A stretch of 64,000 bases of DNA from assembly GCF_014200435.1 (NCBI RefSeq), contig NZ_JACHBR010000001.1, positions 5,894,001 to 5,958,000 of the forward strand, written 5' to 3'. Position numbers and translations under genes: made by a program. Each line of letters opens with the position of its first letter. The stretch's first letter is position 1. The DNA comes from Sphaerisporangium krabiense (GTDB taxonomy: Bacteria; Actinomycetota; Actinomycetes; Streptosporangiales; Streptosporangiaceae). Shown here in pieces: positions 17,185 through 26,485 of the stretch. Below the pieces are notes generated by a model that was not told the origin of the DNA, searched no databases, and saw only the letters and a program-made list of their open reading frames with translations.

Positions 17185-18177
17185 TCAGCGGCCCCATCGG
17201 AGGGCGGGGGTGGCCACGGGGGCGTCCCACAGGGCGGTGAGGTCGCCGGTCAGCCGGCAGACGGTGACCGAGAAGCCCTGCATGTCCAGGCTGGTGACGT
17301 AGTCGCCGACCAGGGACCGGGCCGGTGTGGCGCCCTTCTCGCGCAGGAAGGCGGCGACCTCGGCGAACACGATGTACAGCTCGGCCAGCGGGGTGCCGCC
17401 CATGCCGTTGACCATCACCAGGACGTCGCCGGACAGCGGCATGTCGGCGTGGACGGCGTTCATGGCGACGCGGGCCAGCTCGCGCGCCGGCGCGGCGGCG
17501 GCCCTGGCACGGCCCGGCTCGCCGTGGATGCCGATGCCGAGCTCGACCTCGCCGGGCCCGAGCTCGAACGTCGGCCGTCCCGCGGCGGGGACCGTGCAGG
17601 GGGTGAGGGCCACGCCGAAGGACCTGCTGCGCGCGACGACCTCCTCGCCCGCCTTGGCGACCTCGGCCAGCGGCGCGCCCGCCTCGGCCAGGGCTCCGGC
17701 GATCTTCTCGGCGAACACGGTCGCGCCGGTGCCCCTGCGCCCGGCGGTGTGGAGGGAGTCGGTGACGGCGACGTCGTCGTCCACCAGCACCGACGCCACC
17801 CGCACGCCCTCCTCGGCGCACAGCTCCGCGGCCATCTGGAAGTTCAGCACGTCGCCGGTGTAGTTCTTGACGATGTGCAGCACGCCCGCGCCGCCGTCCA
17901 CGCCCTTGGTGGCCTCGACCACCTGGTCGGGGACCGGCGAGGTGAAGACCTCGCCGGGGCAGGCGGCGTCGAGCATGCCGTGCCCGACGAAGCCGCCGTG
18001 CAGGGGTTCGTGGCCGGATCCGCCGCCGGACACCAGCCCCACCTTGCCCCGGACGGGCGCCGCGCGCCGGTAGACGATCCTGTTCGCGGCGTCCACCCGC
18101 AGATCGGGGTGGGCCAGGGCCATCCCGGCGAGCGCCTCGGTCACCACGTCGCCCGGGTCGTTGATCAGCTTTTTCAT
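17185..18177 (-). CDS. dhaK: DhaK, dihydroxyacetone-binding subunit
   Basis: 330 aa. [10 protein letters not shown] near residue 50 and GIGIHGEPG near 215 contain the histidines that bind dihydroxyacetone. [11 protein letters not shown] and [14 protein letters not shown] are also characteristic. ATG at 18177 has GGAGG at 18186-18190. The C-terminus [21 protein letters not shown] is normal. First gene of a dhaK-dhaL unit whose dhaM partner is displaced. Confidence 0.94.
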   Translation of the reverse strand: MKKLINDPGDVVTEALAGMALAHPDLRVDAANRIVYRRAAPVRGKVGLVSGGGSGHEPLHGGFVGHGMLDAACPGEVFTSPVPDQVVEATKGVDGGAGVLHIVKNYTGDVLNFQMAAELCAEEGVRVASVLVDDDVAVTDSLHTAGRRGTGATVFAEKIAGALAEAGAPLAEVAKAGEEVVARSRSFGVALTPCTVPAAGRPTFELGPGEVELGIGIHGEPGRARAAAAPARELARVAMNAVHADMPLSGDVLVMVNGMGGTPLAELYIVFAEVAAFLREKGATPARSLVGDYVTSLDMQGFSVTVCRLTGDLTALWDAPVATPALRWGR

Positions 18178-18217
18178 GATCTGGTCCTCCGGCGGTCGGC
18201 GGTCCCCCGGCCAATCT

Positions 18218-18230
18218 CTCCTGCCAGGAG
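18218..18230. promoter_or_regulatory. Palindrome CTCCTG-C-CAGGAG upstream of dhaK
   Basis: Perfect 6-1-6 palindrome about 40 bp before the dhaK start in the divergent interval with the cyclase gene, flanked loosely by CCAA and TTGG. Candidate operator or mRNA hairpin; no regulator gene adjoins. Confidence 0.35.
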
Positions 18231-18351
18231 GGTGTTGGCAAGTTCGACTCCTCGCGGTGAAGTGCCGTTCGGTACGCCCGGGTGGTGGCGGACCGCCCGG
18301 TGGGCGCGGGAGGATCGAGGCCGAACGACCCGAGAACGTGAGGTGCGGCAG

Positions 18352-19125
18352 ATGTCGGTGTTGAGCAGTCTCGTCGAGAGCATCAGGAACGGGGCCATCG
18401 AGGTGGTCGACCTCACGGCGCCGCTGAGTTCCTCGACGCCGGTCCTGCGGTTGCCCGAGCCGTTCGGGAACACCGTCCCCTTCCGGCTCACCGAGATCAG
18501 CCGCTACGACGACCGCGGCCCCGCCTGGTACTGGAACGACATCACCACCGGCGAGCACACCGGCACCCACTTCGACGCCCCCGTCCACTGGGTGACCGGC
18601 CGGGACGGCGAGGACGTCGCCGCGGTCCCGCCCGCCCGCCTGATCGCGCCCGCCGTGGTGCTCGACTTCGCCGCCCACGCGGCCGCCGACCCCGACTTCC
18701 TCCTGCGGATCGAGCACGTCCAGGAATGGGAGAAGGCCAACGGGCCGCTGCCCGAGGGCGGCTGGCTCCTCTACCGCACCGGCTGGGACGCGCGCGCCAA
18801 CGACCAGGAGGGCTTCCTCAACGCCGACGAGACCGGCCCGCACACCCCGGGCATCTCCGTCGAATGCGCCAGGTGGCTGGCCGAGGAGACGCCGATCGTC
18901 GGCATCGGCGTGGAGACCGTCGGCACCGACGCCGGGGCCGCCCACTCCTTCGACCCGGCGTTCCCCTGCCACTCGTTCCTGCTCGGCGCCGGCAAGTACG
19001 GCCTCACGCAGCTGCGCAACCTGGACCGGCTGCCCGTCACCGGCGCCGTCGTGCTGGCCCCGCCGCTCCCGATCGTGGGCGGCTCGGGCAGCCCCGTCCG
19101 CGTCCTCGCGCTCGTCGAGCGATGA
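18352..19125 (+). CDS. Cyclase family (kynurenine-formamidase-like) hydrolase
   Basis: 257 aa metal-dependent hydrolase of the cyclase/KynB fold. The metal-binding signature [12 protein letters not shown] is intact (HxGTHxDxPxH) near residue 65; [13 protein letters not shown] opens the protein. GAGGTG precedes the ATG by 7 bp. Overlaps by 4 bp the next gene for a ThDP enzyme, so the two probably act on successive intermediates, one hydrolysing an amide, ester or lactone. Substrate unknown. Confidence 0.85.
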   Translation: MSVLSSLVESIRNGAIEVVDLTAPLSSSTPVLRLPEPFGNTVPFRLTEISRYDDRGPAWYWNDITTGEHTGTHFDAPVHWVTGRDGEDVAAVPPARLIAPAVVLDFAAHAAADPDFLLRIEHVQEWEKANGPLPEGGWLLYRTGWDARANDQEGFLNADETGPHTPGISVECARWLAEETPIVGIGVETVGTDAGAAHSFDPAFPCHSFLLGAGKYGLTQLRNLDRLPVTGAVVLAPPLPIVGGSGSPVRVLALVER

Positions 19126-20768
19126 TCGTCGCGCGGGCCGTCGGCGCCGTGCTGGCACGGCTCGGCGTGACGGCGGCGTTCGGCGTGGTCGGCAGCGGCA
19201 ACTTCCACGTCACCTACGCCCTGGCCGAGCACGGCGTGCGGTTCGTCGCCGCGCGCCACGAGGGCGGCGCGGCCACCATGGCCGACGCCTACGCCCGCGT
19301 CAGCGGCACGGTCGGCGTGCTCAGCGTCCACCAGGGGCCGGGGCTGACCGGCGCGACCACCGGCATCGCCGAGGCCGCCAAGAGCCGCACGCCGCTGATC
19401 GTGCTCGCCGGCGAGGCCATGGAACCGAGGTCCAACTTCCACATCGACCAGTTCCGGCTGGCCGAGGCCGTCGGCGCCGTGCCCCTGCGCGTTACCTCCG
19501 CGGAGACCGCCGTCGCCGAGACCGTGCGGGCCTTCCGCCTGGCCGTGGACGAGCGCCGCACGGTCGTGCTCAACCTGCCCCTGGCCGTGCAGCGGCTGAC
19601 GCTCGCCGAGGACATGCTCGCCGTCCCCGCCCCGACCGAGCGCGTCTTCCCGGACCCCTCGCCGCAGCGGGCCGCCGAGCTCGCCGGCGCCCTGGCCGCC
19701 GCCCGGCGCCCCGTCTTCGTCGCCGGGCGCGGGGCGCGGCACGCCCGGCGCGAGCTGGAGGCGCTCGCCGACCGCACGGGCGCCCTGCTGGCCACCTCGG
19801 CGGTCGCCCGCGGCCTGTTCGCGGGCAGCCCCTGGAACCTGGACGTGAGCGGCGGGTTCGCCTCGCCGCTCACCGCCGCGCTGATCCGCGAGTCCGACCT
19901 GATCGTGGGGTGGGGCTGCGCGCTCAACATGTGGACCATGCGCCACGGCAGGCTCGTCGGCCCGTCCGCCATGATCGCCCAGGTCGACCTGGAGCCGGGG
20001 GCGCTCGGCGCGCACCTGCCCATCGACATCGGCGTGGTCGGCGACGCCGCCGCCACCGCCCGCGCCGTGACCGCCCTGGTCGAGGGCGAGAAGCGTCCCC
20101 CCGCCGGACACGGCAGGCGCACGCCCGCGCTGGCGGAGCGGATCGCCCGCGAGGTCTCCTGGCGCGACGTCCCCTACGCCGACGAGTCGGCCGCGGGCCG
20201 TATCGACCCGAGGACGCTGACGATCGCGCTGGACGGCCTGCTGCCCGCCGAGCGGATCATCGGCGTCGACTCGGGGAACTTCATGGGCTACCCGTCCATG
20301 TTCCTGTCCGTCCCCGACGAGAACGGCCTCTGCTTCACCCAGGCGTTCCAGTCCGTCGGCCTCGGCCTCGCCACGGCGATCGGCGCGGCCGTCGCCCGGC
20401 CGGACCGCCTGCCCGTGGCGGCCCTCGGCGACGGCGGCGCGCTCATGGGAGCCTCGGAGCTGGAGACCGTCGTCCGGCTCGGGCTGCCCATGGTGATCGT
20501 GATCTACGACGACGAGGCGTACGGCGCGGAGGTCCACCACTTCGGGCCGGACGGCCATCCCCTGGACCAGGTGCGGTTCCCGCCCGTGGACTTCGCCTCG
20601 ATCGGGCGCGGCTACGGGTGCGCGGCGGTCACCGTACGGGAGCCGGGCGACCTCGCCGCGGTGACGGAATGGCTGGACGGGCCGCGCGACCGGCCGCTGC
20701 TCGTCCACGCCCGGGTGACCCGCGAGCGGGGCGCGTGGTGGCTGGAGGAGGCGTTCCGCGGCCACTGA
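19122..20768 (+). CDS. Thiamine-diphosphate-dependent enzyme, acetolactate-synthase-like
   Basis: 548 aa with the usual three ThDP domains. Catalytic Glu in [15 protein letters not shown] (about 47). The ThDP/Mg motif [14 protein letters not shown] ends in a YDDEAYGAE segment, where Asp replaces the common NN of NNxx[14 protein letters not shown] at the N-terminus is typical. It could be a decarboxylase or carboligase. Translationally coupled to the cyclase gene. Substrate unknown; not a canonical IlvB because the small subunit and IlvB-specific context are missing. Confidence 0.84.
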   Translation: MIVARAVGAVLARLGVTAAFGVVGSGNFHVTYALAEHGVRFVAARHEGGAATMADAYARVSGTVGVLSVHQGPGLTGATTGIAEAAKSRTPLIVLAGEAMEPRSNFHIDQFRLAEAVGAVPLRVTSAETAVAETVRAFRLAVDERRTVVLNLPLAVQRLTLAEDMLAVPAPTERVFPDPSPQRAAELAGALAAARRPVFVAGRGARHARRELEALADRTGALLATSAVARGLFAGSPWNLDVSGGFASPLTAALIRESDLIVGWGCALNMWTMRHGRLVGPSAMIAQVDLEPGALGAHLPIDIGVVGDAAATARAVTALVEGEKRPPAGHGRRTPALAERIAREVSWRDVPYADESAAGRIDPRTLTIALDGLLPAERIIGVDSGNFMGYPSMFLSVPDENGLCFTQAFQSVGLGLATAIGAAVARPDRLPVAALGDGGALMGASELETVVRLGLPMVIVIYDDEAYGAEVHHFGPDGHPLDQVRFPPVDFASIGRGYGCAAVTVREPGDLAAVTEWLDGPRDRPLLVHARVTRERGAWWLEEAFRGH

Positions 20769-20820
20769 CGCCCGCCCCCCGCCGGGTGGGGCGCCGGTGG
20801 CGGTGCCGTAGCGTGACCTC

Positions 20821-21246
20821 ATGAAACGGATGAGTGACGACGAGTGGCGCCGGTTCGTGCGGGAAGGCACGCGCACCGGCAAGATCGGGGTCACGCGCGC
20901 GGACGGCCGCCCGCACGTCACCCCCGTCTGGTTCACCTTCGACGGCGACGACTTCGTGTTCACCACCGCCCGGAGCGGCCAGAAGGCCCGCAGCATGCGC
21001 CGCGACCCCCGGGTGTCGATCTGCGTCGACGACGAGCGCCCGCCGTACGCGTTCGTCATGATCGAGGGCACGGCCACGCTGTCGGACGACCTGGACGAGC
21101 TCAGGAAGTGGGCCACCGTCCTCGGCGGCCGCTACATGGGGCCGGACCTGGCCGAGGAGTACGGCCGCCGCAACGGCGCACCGGGCGAGGTGGTGGTGCG
21201 CGTCCGCCCGGGACGGGTGATCGCGGCGAGCGACATCGCGATCTGA
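20821..21246 (+). CDS. PPOX-class F420-dependent oxidoreductase, Rv1155-like
   Basis: 141 aa split barrel. GKIGVTRADGRPHVTPVWF, FTTARSGQKARSMRRDPRV and VMIEGTATL match the F420-binding Rv1155 group, usually involved in reduction with F420H2. 52 bp after the ThDP gene, same strand, so possibly the third gene of that operon. Substrate unknown. Confidence 0.86.
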   Translation: MKRMSDDEWRRFVREGTRTGKIGVTRADGRPHVTPVWFTFDGDDFVFTTARSGQKARSMRRDPRVSICVDDERPPYAFVMIEGTATLSDDLDELRKWATVLGGRYMGPDLAEEYGRRNGAPGEVVVRVRPGRVIAASDIAI

Positions 21247-21274
21247 CCGCCGCGCCGTTTCACCCGCCGGGCCG

Positions 21275-22018
21275 TCAGCCGCGGGGGCCGTGCGCCGTCA
21301 TGCCGTCGAGAAGGTAGCCGAGTCCCAGGGCGAAGGTGGAGTCCCAGTCGGCGGCCGTGGGGTCGGTCGCGGCGAGGGTCGGGTAGCGGTCCGCGTTCTC
21401 GCGCAGGTGGCGCGCGGTCGCCTCGCGGGTGCGCGCCTCGTCGCCCGCCTGCGCGATGACCTGCATCACCGTGGAGCCGATGACGTAGTTGAACAGCCCG
21501 TAGGCCGCCGCGGTGAGATGGGGCTCGCGAAAGCCCGCCCCGGCCAGGGTGGCGTGCAGGAACTCGGTCCTGCCCAGGACGTTCGGCCCGAGGAGCGGAC
21601 GGCCCAGCGCGGCCGTCGACCACGGATGCGCCAGCAGGACGGCCCGCCAGCCGTTGATCAGGACGGTGATCCGGTCCCGCCAGCTCGTGTCCCTGGCCGC
21701 CGGGGGCGGCGCGCCGCCGTCCGAGCCGGGCCGCTCGGGTTCCGTCGCGGGGAGCGGGACCGCGGCGAAGATGGTGTCCAGCGCCAGGTCAAGGACGTCG
21801 TCCTTGGTCTTGACGTGCCAGTACAACGTCGTCGAGCCGGTGCCGAGGCGCTCGGCCAGCCGCCGCATGGTCAGCCCGCCGATGCCCTCCTCGTCCAGCA
21901 GCGCGACGGCCTCGGCGGCGATGCGCTCGGGGCTCAGCGGGGCCGCCGCGCGCCGCGCCCTCGCCGGGCGCAGCCACACGTTGCCCGCCGTGTCCGAGCC
22001 CGTCGTGTTCGCGTTCAT
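21275..22018 (-). CDS. TetR-family repressor with TetR_C-type ligand domain
   Basis: 247 aa. HTH: IAAEAVALLDEEGIGGLTMRRLAERLGTGSTTLYWHVKTKDDVLDL. The long ligand domain (WRDRITVLINGWRAVLLAHPW) resembles tetracycline-repressor-type C-termini. ATG at 22018 chosen because upstream codons run into a strong operator dyad. Divergent from the ABC-F gene and very likely controls it and itself through that dyad. Confidence 0.88.
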   Translation of the reverse strand: MNANTTGSDTAGNVWLRPARARRAAAPLSPERIAAEAVALLDEEGIGGLTMRRLAERLGTGSTTLYWHVKTKDDVLDLALDTIFAAVPLPATEPERPGSDGGAPPPAARDTSWRDRITVLINGWRAVLLAHPWSTAALGRPLLGPNVLGRTEFLHATLAGAGFREPHLTAAAYGLFNYVIGSTVMQVIAQAGDEARTREATARHLRENADRYPTLAATDPTAADWDSTFALGLGYLLDGMTAHGPRG

Positions 22019-22036
22019 GGACGCACAGTCTAGTAT

Positions 22037-22077
22037 GACGTTCCGGTACCGGACCAACGATCCGGTACCAGAACGTC
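22037..22077. promoter_or_regulatory. 41-bp nested operator dyad (TetR site)
   Basis: Nearly symmetric 41-bp sequence: outer arms GACGTTC and GAACGTC, inner GGTACCGGA and TCCGGTACC, with only the centre and two positions mismatched. Two GGTACC cores lie 20 bp apart. It lies midway between the divergent TetR and ABC-F starts and overlaps the probable promoter of the TetR gene. The size fits two TetR dimers. Confidence 0.75.
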
Positions 22078-22106
22078 GGTCCAGTCGGGAGTGAAGGCGG
22101 GCGGTC

Positions 22107-23879
22107 ATGGGACATGTGGAGGTGGACGGCCTCACCTACGTGCTGCCCGACGGGCGGCTCCTGCTCCACGAGGTGTCCTTCCGCGTCGGCGAGGGCGTCA
22201 CCGCCGGGCTGGTCGGCCCCAACGGCGCGGGCAAGACCACCCTCCTCGGCCTGATCGCCGGCGACCTCACCCCCGCCACGGGCCGGGTGGCGCGGTCCGG
22301 CGGGCTCGGCGTCATGCGGCAGTTCATCGGGGCCGTCCGCGACGGCCGCACCGTCCACGACCTGCTCCTGTCGGTCGCGCCCGAACGGCTGCGCGGCGCC
22401 TCCGCCGCCCTGCGCGCGGCGGAGGCGGCGCTGGCGGCGTGCGACGACGAACCCGCGCAACTCGCCTACGCCCACGCGCTGGCCGAATACGGCGACGCCG
22501 GCGGGTACGCCATGGAGGTCGTGTGGGACACCTGCGCGACCGAGGCCATGGGGCTGCCGTACGACGCGATCAGGGAGCGGCCGGTGGTCACCTTGTCGGG
22601 CGGCGAGCAGAAGCGGCTCGTGCTGGAGGCGCTGCTGCGCGGCCCCGACGAGGTGCTCCTGCTCGACGAACCGGACAACTACCTGGACGTCCCGGCCAAG
22701 CGCCGGCTGGAGGAGGCGCTGCGCGCGACCGCCAAGACCGTGCTGCTCGTCTCGCACGACCGGCAACTCCTGGCCACCGCCGCCGACCGCATCGTCACCG
22801 TCGAATCCCGTGGCGCGTGGGTCCACGGCGGCGGCTTCGCCACCTACGCCCAGGCCCGGCGCGACCGCGTCGCCCGCCTTGATGAGCGCCGCCGCCGCTG
22901 GGACGAGGAGCGCGCCAAGCTCGCCCGCCTCGTCCAGACCCTCCGCCAGACCGCCGCCAACAACGACGCCCTCTCGTCGGCCTACCGCGCGGCACGCACA
23001 CGGCTGGAGCGCTTCGAGCAGGCGGGTCCGCCCGAACAGGCCCCCAGGGAGCAGAACGTGCGCATGCGCCTGCGCGGCGGGCGCACCGGCAAACGGGCGG
23101 TCATCTGCGAAGGGCTGACCATCACGGGCCTTACCCGCCCTTTCGACACCGAGATCTGGTACGGCGAACGCGTCGCCGTCCTCGGCGCCAACGGCTCGGG
23201 CAAGTCCCACTTCCTCCGCCTCCTCACCGAGGCGTCCCTCGAAGGCACCACGACACCGGCCACGCCGGCACTGGACGGAACCGTGCGGTCCGAGGAGGCG
23301 GCGCCGTATCAGCGCGCGGTGCGGTACGAGGGGGCGACGCGGCATCAGCGCGCGGTGGGGTCTGAGGGGGCGGCGCGGCCTCAGCACGCGGTGGGGTCTG
23401 AGGGGGCGGCGCGGCCTCAGCGCGGGGTGCGGTACGAGGGGGTGGTGCGGCTCGGAGCCCGGGTCGTCCCGGGGCACTTCGCCCAGACGCACCTACGCCC
23501 CGACCTGCACGGCCGCACCCCCGCCGACCTGATCACCGAACGGCACGGCCTCACGCTCAACGAGGCCATGGCCGCCCTGGCCCGCTACGAACTGGCCCCC
23601 GCCGGCCGGCAGCGCTTCGAGACACTGTCCGGCGGCCAGCAGGCCCGGCTGCAGATCCTGCTCCTCGAACTCCAGGGCGCGACCCTGCTCCTCCTCGACG
23701 AACCGACCGACAACCTCGACCTGGCCGGCGCCGACGCCCTCCAGCGCGGCCTGGAGGGCTTCTCCGGTACGGTCCTCGCCGTCACCCACGACCGCTGGTT
23801 CGCCACCGACTTCGACCGCTACTTGATCTTCCACCCCGACGGAACCGTCCACGAATCCCCCCAACCGTCCTGGGACTGA
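22107..23879 (+). CDS. ABC-F family ATPase with repeat insertion
   Basis: 590 aa soluble protein with two nucleotide-binding domains and no membrane segment. Domain 1: GPNGAGKTT, LSGGEQKR, LLLDEPDNYLD. Domain 2: GANGSGKSH, LSGGQQARL, LLLDEPTDNLD. The linker between them is Arg-rich and coiled (about 250-320), as in ribosome-acting ABC-F proteins that give antibiotic resistance or act in translation. Residues about 393-452 of domain 2 hold a 5 x 12 aa repeat right after Walker A, in a place where relatives have a short loop. Divergent TetR suggests induction by a drug-like ligand. Confidence 0.9.
   Translation: MGHVEVDGLTYVLPDGRLLLHEVSFRVGEGVTAGLVGPNGAGKTTLLGLIAGDLTPATGRVARSGGLGVMRQFIGAVRDGRTVHDLLLSVAPERLRGASAALRAAEAALAACDDEPAQLAYAHALAEYGDAGGYAMEVVWDTCATEAMGLPYDAIRERPVVTLSGGEQKRLVLEALLRGPDEVLLLDEPDNYLDVPAKRRLEEALRATAKTVLLVSHDRQLLATAADRIVTVESRGAWVHGGGFATYAQARRDRVARLDERRRRWDEERAKLARLVQTLRQTAANNDALSSAYRAARTRLERFEQAGPPEQAPREQNVRMRLRGGRTGKRAVICEGLTITGLTRPFDTEIWYGERVAVLGANGSGKSHFLRLLTEASLEGTTTPATPALDGTVRSEEAAPYQRAVRYEGATRHQRAVGSEGAARPQHAVGSEGAARPQRGVRYEGVVRLGARVVPGHFAQTHLRPDLHGRTPADLITERHGLTLNEAMAALARYELAPAGRQRFETLSGGQQARLQILLLELQGATLLLLDEPTDNLDLAGADALQRGLEGFSGTVLAVTHDRWFATDFDRYLIFHPDGTVHESPQPSWD
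23285..23464 (+). repeat. In-frame 36-bp tandem repeat, 5 copies, inside the ABC-F gene
   Basis: Units begin at 23285, 23321, 23357, 23393 and 23429. Units 3 and 4 are nearly identical; units 1, 2 and 5 have diverged. Each encodes 12 aa of the pattern xSEGAARPQxAV / RYEGATRHQRAV. Length is a multiple of three, so copy changes keep the frame. Confidence 0.9.
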
Positions 23880-23899
23880 ATCCCACCTCGAACAGCGCC

Positions 23900-24424
23900 T
23901 TCTCCATTACGGCTCGCTCGGCGTTCGCGTACCTGCCGGGTGGGCTCACGACGGCCCGCCACGACGGTGCCGCACGGGTGGGCCAGGTCACTTCGATCGT
24001 TCTGCGGTGTCGTCCAGATGATCTGCTGCACGGCGAGGGCAGGGTGAATGGTGGTTTGTGTCGGCTGAGGTGTGTTGAGCCCACCCGTGCGGCGCCGTCG
24101 TGGCCGGGCGCCGTGATCCCACCCACAACCGCGCGCCGGCGAGCCGGCGTTGGTGGTCGCAGATGTGCCTCCTGCGTCGTTCATTGCGGCTCGTTCTGGG
24201 GTTGCGTACCTGTCGGGGTGGGCTTACGGCGGCTCGCCACGACGGTGCCGCACGGGTGGGCTCGATCACTTCGATCGTTCTGGGGAGTCCCTAGATAAGC
24301 GGTTGCAGGGCGAGGTCAGGGTGGATGGTGGTTTGTGTCGGCTGAGGTGTGTTGAGCCCACCCGTGCGGCGCCGTCGTGGCCGGGCGCCGCGATCCCACC
24401 CACAACCGCGCGCCGGCGAGCCGC
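23900..24424. repeat. Tandem duplication of a ~278-bp element with inverted arms
   Basis: Two diverged copies, about 23900-24177 and 24178-24424. Each holds a pair of 25-bp inverted arms with one mismatch: CCACGACGGTGCCGCACGGG and onward at 23959-23983 facing 24079-24103, and 24237-24261 facing 24356-24380. The left arms are 278 bp apart and the right arms 277 bp. Between the arms both copies share CACTTCGATCGTTCTG and GGTGGTTTGTGTCGGCTGAG. No ORF of known family. It could be a MITE-like or structural intergenic repeat. Confidence 0.75.
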
Positions 24425-24427
24425 GCG

Positions 24428-24547
24428 GCCCGGAGACCTTCGTGCCGTGCAGTCCGGAGACCTTCGTGCTGCGCAGGCCGGAGTTCTCCGTGCCGTGCAG
24501 GCCGGAGACCTTCGTGCCGTGCAGCCTGGAGACCTTCGTGCCGCGCG
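24428..24547. repeat. 24-bp tandem repeat, 5 copies
   Basis: Units at 24428, 24452, 24476, 24500 and 24524, consensus GGCCGGAGACCTTCGTGCCG followed by TGCA. Intergenic, directly after the 278-bp duplication. Contiguous with no spacers, so not a CRISPR. The translation is low-complexity in every frame and no start is evident. Confidence 0.88.
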
Positions 24548-24575
24548 GTAAGGGCAGCCGGGACGCCCGATGCCC

Positions 24576-24608
24576 GACGCCCGGTCCCTCGCGTGGGAGC
24601 CGGGCGTC
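24576..24608. terminator. Terminator hairpin of phoD
   Basis: GACGCCCGG pairs with CCGGGCGTC, with an inner TCCC/GGGA extension. Lies 26 bp after the PhoD stop. The same stem sequence recurs after pruA at 27168-27199. Confidence 0.65.
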
Positions 24609-24633
24609 GTCGCCAGGGGAGTGGAGGAGATGG

Positions 24634-26316
24634 TTACGGGCGGTCGGTTTCGAGTCGCACGGTGTCTTCGATGGTGGGGGCGCCGGTGGTTCTGAGGGCC
24701 GGGTCGGCCGGGCGGAGGTAGGTCTGGCGGACGCCGGGGACGCGGTCCTCGACGACGAAGGTGGCCTTGGTGTGGACGGCGGCGCCGGGCGTCTGGACGT
24801 GGGGGACGACGCGGAAGTCGGCGGTGAGCTGGTCGCGTTCGACCTTGGTGAGCACGTAGCCGCGCTGGTTGTTGTAGAACTTCAGGTGCGGGTTGATCTT
24901 GAGGAAGGGCTGGGTGGCGGGGTCGGAGTCGGCGCCGTCGCCGCCCGTGCTGATCGAGGTGGCGACCAGCTCGGAGCCGACCACGCGGCCGTCGGGGTCG
25001 TCGTAGTCGAGCTTGAGGTCGCCGGCCCAGTGCGCGTGCACGTCGCCGGTGAGGACGACGGCGTTGCGGACCTTGGCGTCCACCCAGCCCTGGGTGATCC
25101 TCTGGCGGGAGGCGACGTAGCCGTCCCAGGCGTCCATGCTGGTCACCTTGGCGGGGCCGGCGTTGTTGTCGCGCTGGCCGAAGAAGACCTGCTGGCCGAG
25201 GATGTCCCACTGGGCGCGGGACTGGCGGAATCCGTCGATCAGCCACGCCTCCTGCTCGGGCCCGGTGATGGAGCGGGCGGGGTCCAGGGCGGCCGGGCAG
25301 TCGCGGAAGCCGTCGCCGCAGGCCTGGTCGTCGCGGAACTGGCGGGTGTCGAGCATGTGGAAGGTGGCCAGGCGTCCCCAGCGGATCCGCCGGTAGAGCT
25401 GCATGTCGATGCCGCGCGGGACCGAGGTGCGGCGCAGCGGCATGTTCTCGTAGTAGGCGCGGAAGGCGGCCTCGCGCCGGGCCAGGAAGTTCGGCTGGGG
25501 GATGTCGGGCCGCTCGGGCACCTCGTCGGCCCAGTTGTTGTCGAGCTCGTGGTCGTCCCAGACGACCAGCCAGGGGGCGGCGGCGTGCGCGGCCTGCAGG
25601 TCGAGGTCGGCCTTGTACTGGGCGTGCCGCTGCCGGTAGCCGGCCAGCGTCTCGGTCTCGGGGCCCTCGTGGTCGCGGACGTTGCCGCCGGGGATCGTGT
25701 AGGTGTCCTTGGTGTACTCGTACTGGTAGTCGCCGAGGTGCAGCACGAGGTCGGGGTGGTCCTCGGCCAGGCGCCGGTAGGAGGTGAAGTAGCCGTGCTC
25801 GTACTGCGCGCAGGACACGAACGCCATGGACAGCGGCCCACCGAGGGTCAGCGGGTGGGGCGCGGTCCTGGTACGGCCGGCGGGGGAGACGTAGGAGCCG
25901 AGGCGGAAGCGGTACCAGTACTCGCGGCCGGGCTGCAGGCCGCCGACCTCCACGTGGACGCTGTGCCCCCACTCGGGCGAGGCGATCGCCACGCCGGCGC
26001 GCACGACGTGGCGCAGGCGCTCGTCGGCGTACACCTGCCACAGGACGGTGAAGGGGCGGGACGGCATGCCGCCGGCGCCGTCCTCGGCGAGCGGCTGGGG
26101 TGCGAGGCGCGTCCAGATCACGAAGCCGTCGTGGTCGGGGTCCCCGGAGGCCACTCCGAGCTGGAACGGGTCGGTGCGCAGCCCGCGGGAGGCGAGGCTC
26201 AGCGCGGTCTCGGCGGCGGGGTCGGGCTCGGCGAGGGCCGAGGCGGCGGGGACTGTGGCGATCGCTCCTGCGGCCAGTCCGGTGACGAGGAATGATCGTC
26301 GGTCGAGACGCTGCAC
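24634..26316 (-). CDS. phoD: Alkaline phosphatase D (PhoD), Tat-exported
   Basis: 560 aa secreted phosphodiesterase/phosphatase. Twin-arginine signal LDRRSFLVTGLAAG at the start. Metal-site motifs: SCAQYEHGYF, LHLGDYQYEY, VWDDHELDNNW and LTGDVHAHW, as in Bacillus PhoD (Ca/Fe-dependent). An N-terminal Fn3-like domain precedes the catalytic part. GTG at 26316 was chosen: GGGAGA lies 4 bp upstream and RR then falls at positions 5-6; a longer frame starts at 26349. No clear PHO box was recognised. Confidence 0.9.
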   Translation of the reverse strand: MQRLDRRSFLVTGLAAGAIATVPAASALAEPDPAAETALSLASRGLRTDPFQLGVASGDPDHDGFVIWTRLAPQPLAEDGAGGMPSRPFTVLWQVYADERLRHVVRAGVAIASPEWGHSVHVEVGGLQPGREYWYRFRLGSYVSPAGRTRTAPHPLTLGGPLSMAFVSCAQYEHGYFTSYRRLAEDHPDLVLHLGDYQYEYTKDTYTIPGGNVRDHEGPETETLAGYRQRHAQYKADLDLQAAHAAAPWLVVWDDHELDNNWADEVPERPDIPQPNFLARREAAFRAYYENMPLRRTSVPRGIDMQLYRRIRWGRLATFHMLDTRQFRDDQACGDGFRDCPAALDPARSITGPEQEAWLIDGFRQSRAQWDILGQQVFFGQRDNNAGPAKVTSMDAWDGYVASRQRITQGWVDAKVRNAVVLTGDVHAHWAGDLKLDYDDPDGRVVGSELVATSISTGGDGADSDPATQPFLKINPHLKFYNNQRGYVLTKVERDQLTADFRVVPHVQTPGAAVHTKATFVVEDRVPGVRQTYLRPADPALRTTGAPTIEDTVRLETDRP

Positions 26317-26485
26317 GGGATCTCCCAGGTGTGATCTTGGGGTGGTCACCCGTAGCCTTACCGACGATCATGACAACGTAGTTAACGCCGACCATCATGA
26401 AAAGGGCATGGTTGCTGCCTCAGGTAGAGACGAGCACCAACCCGGCAGTCGATCCCAGACCTCCTGCGGCCTCGACCTGCGACCC

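Noticed and set aside
23285-24547. Tandem repeats considered as CRISPR
   Set aside because: The 36-bp and 24-bp units are contiguous with no spacers, and the first is inside a reading frame. No cas genes.
24266-26398. Minus-strand frame of 710 codons across phoD
   Set aside because: Shadow frame: Arg/Pro-rich and without the PhoD motifs seen in the other frame.
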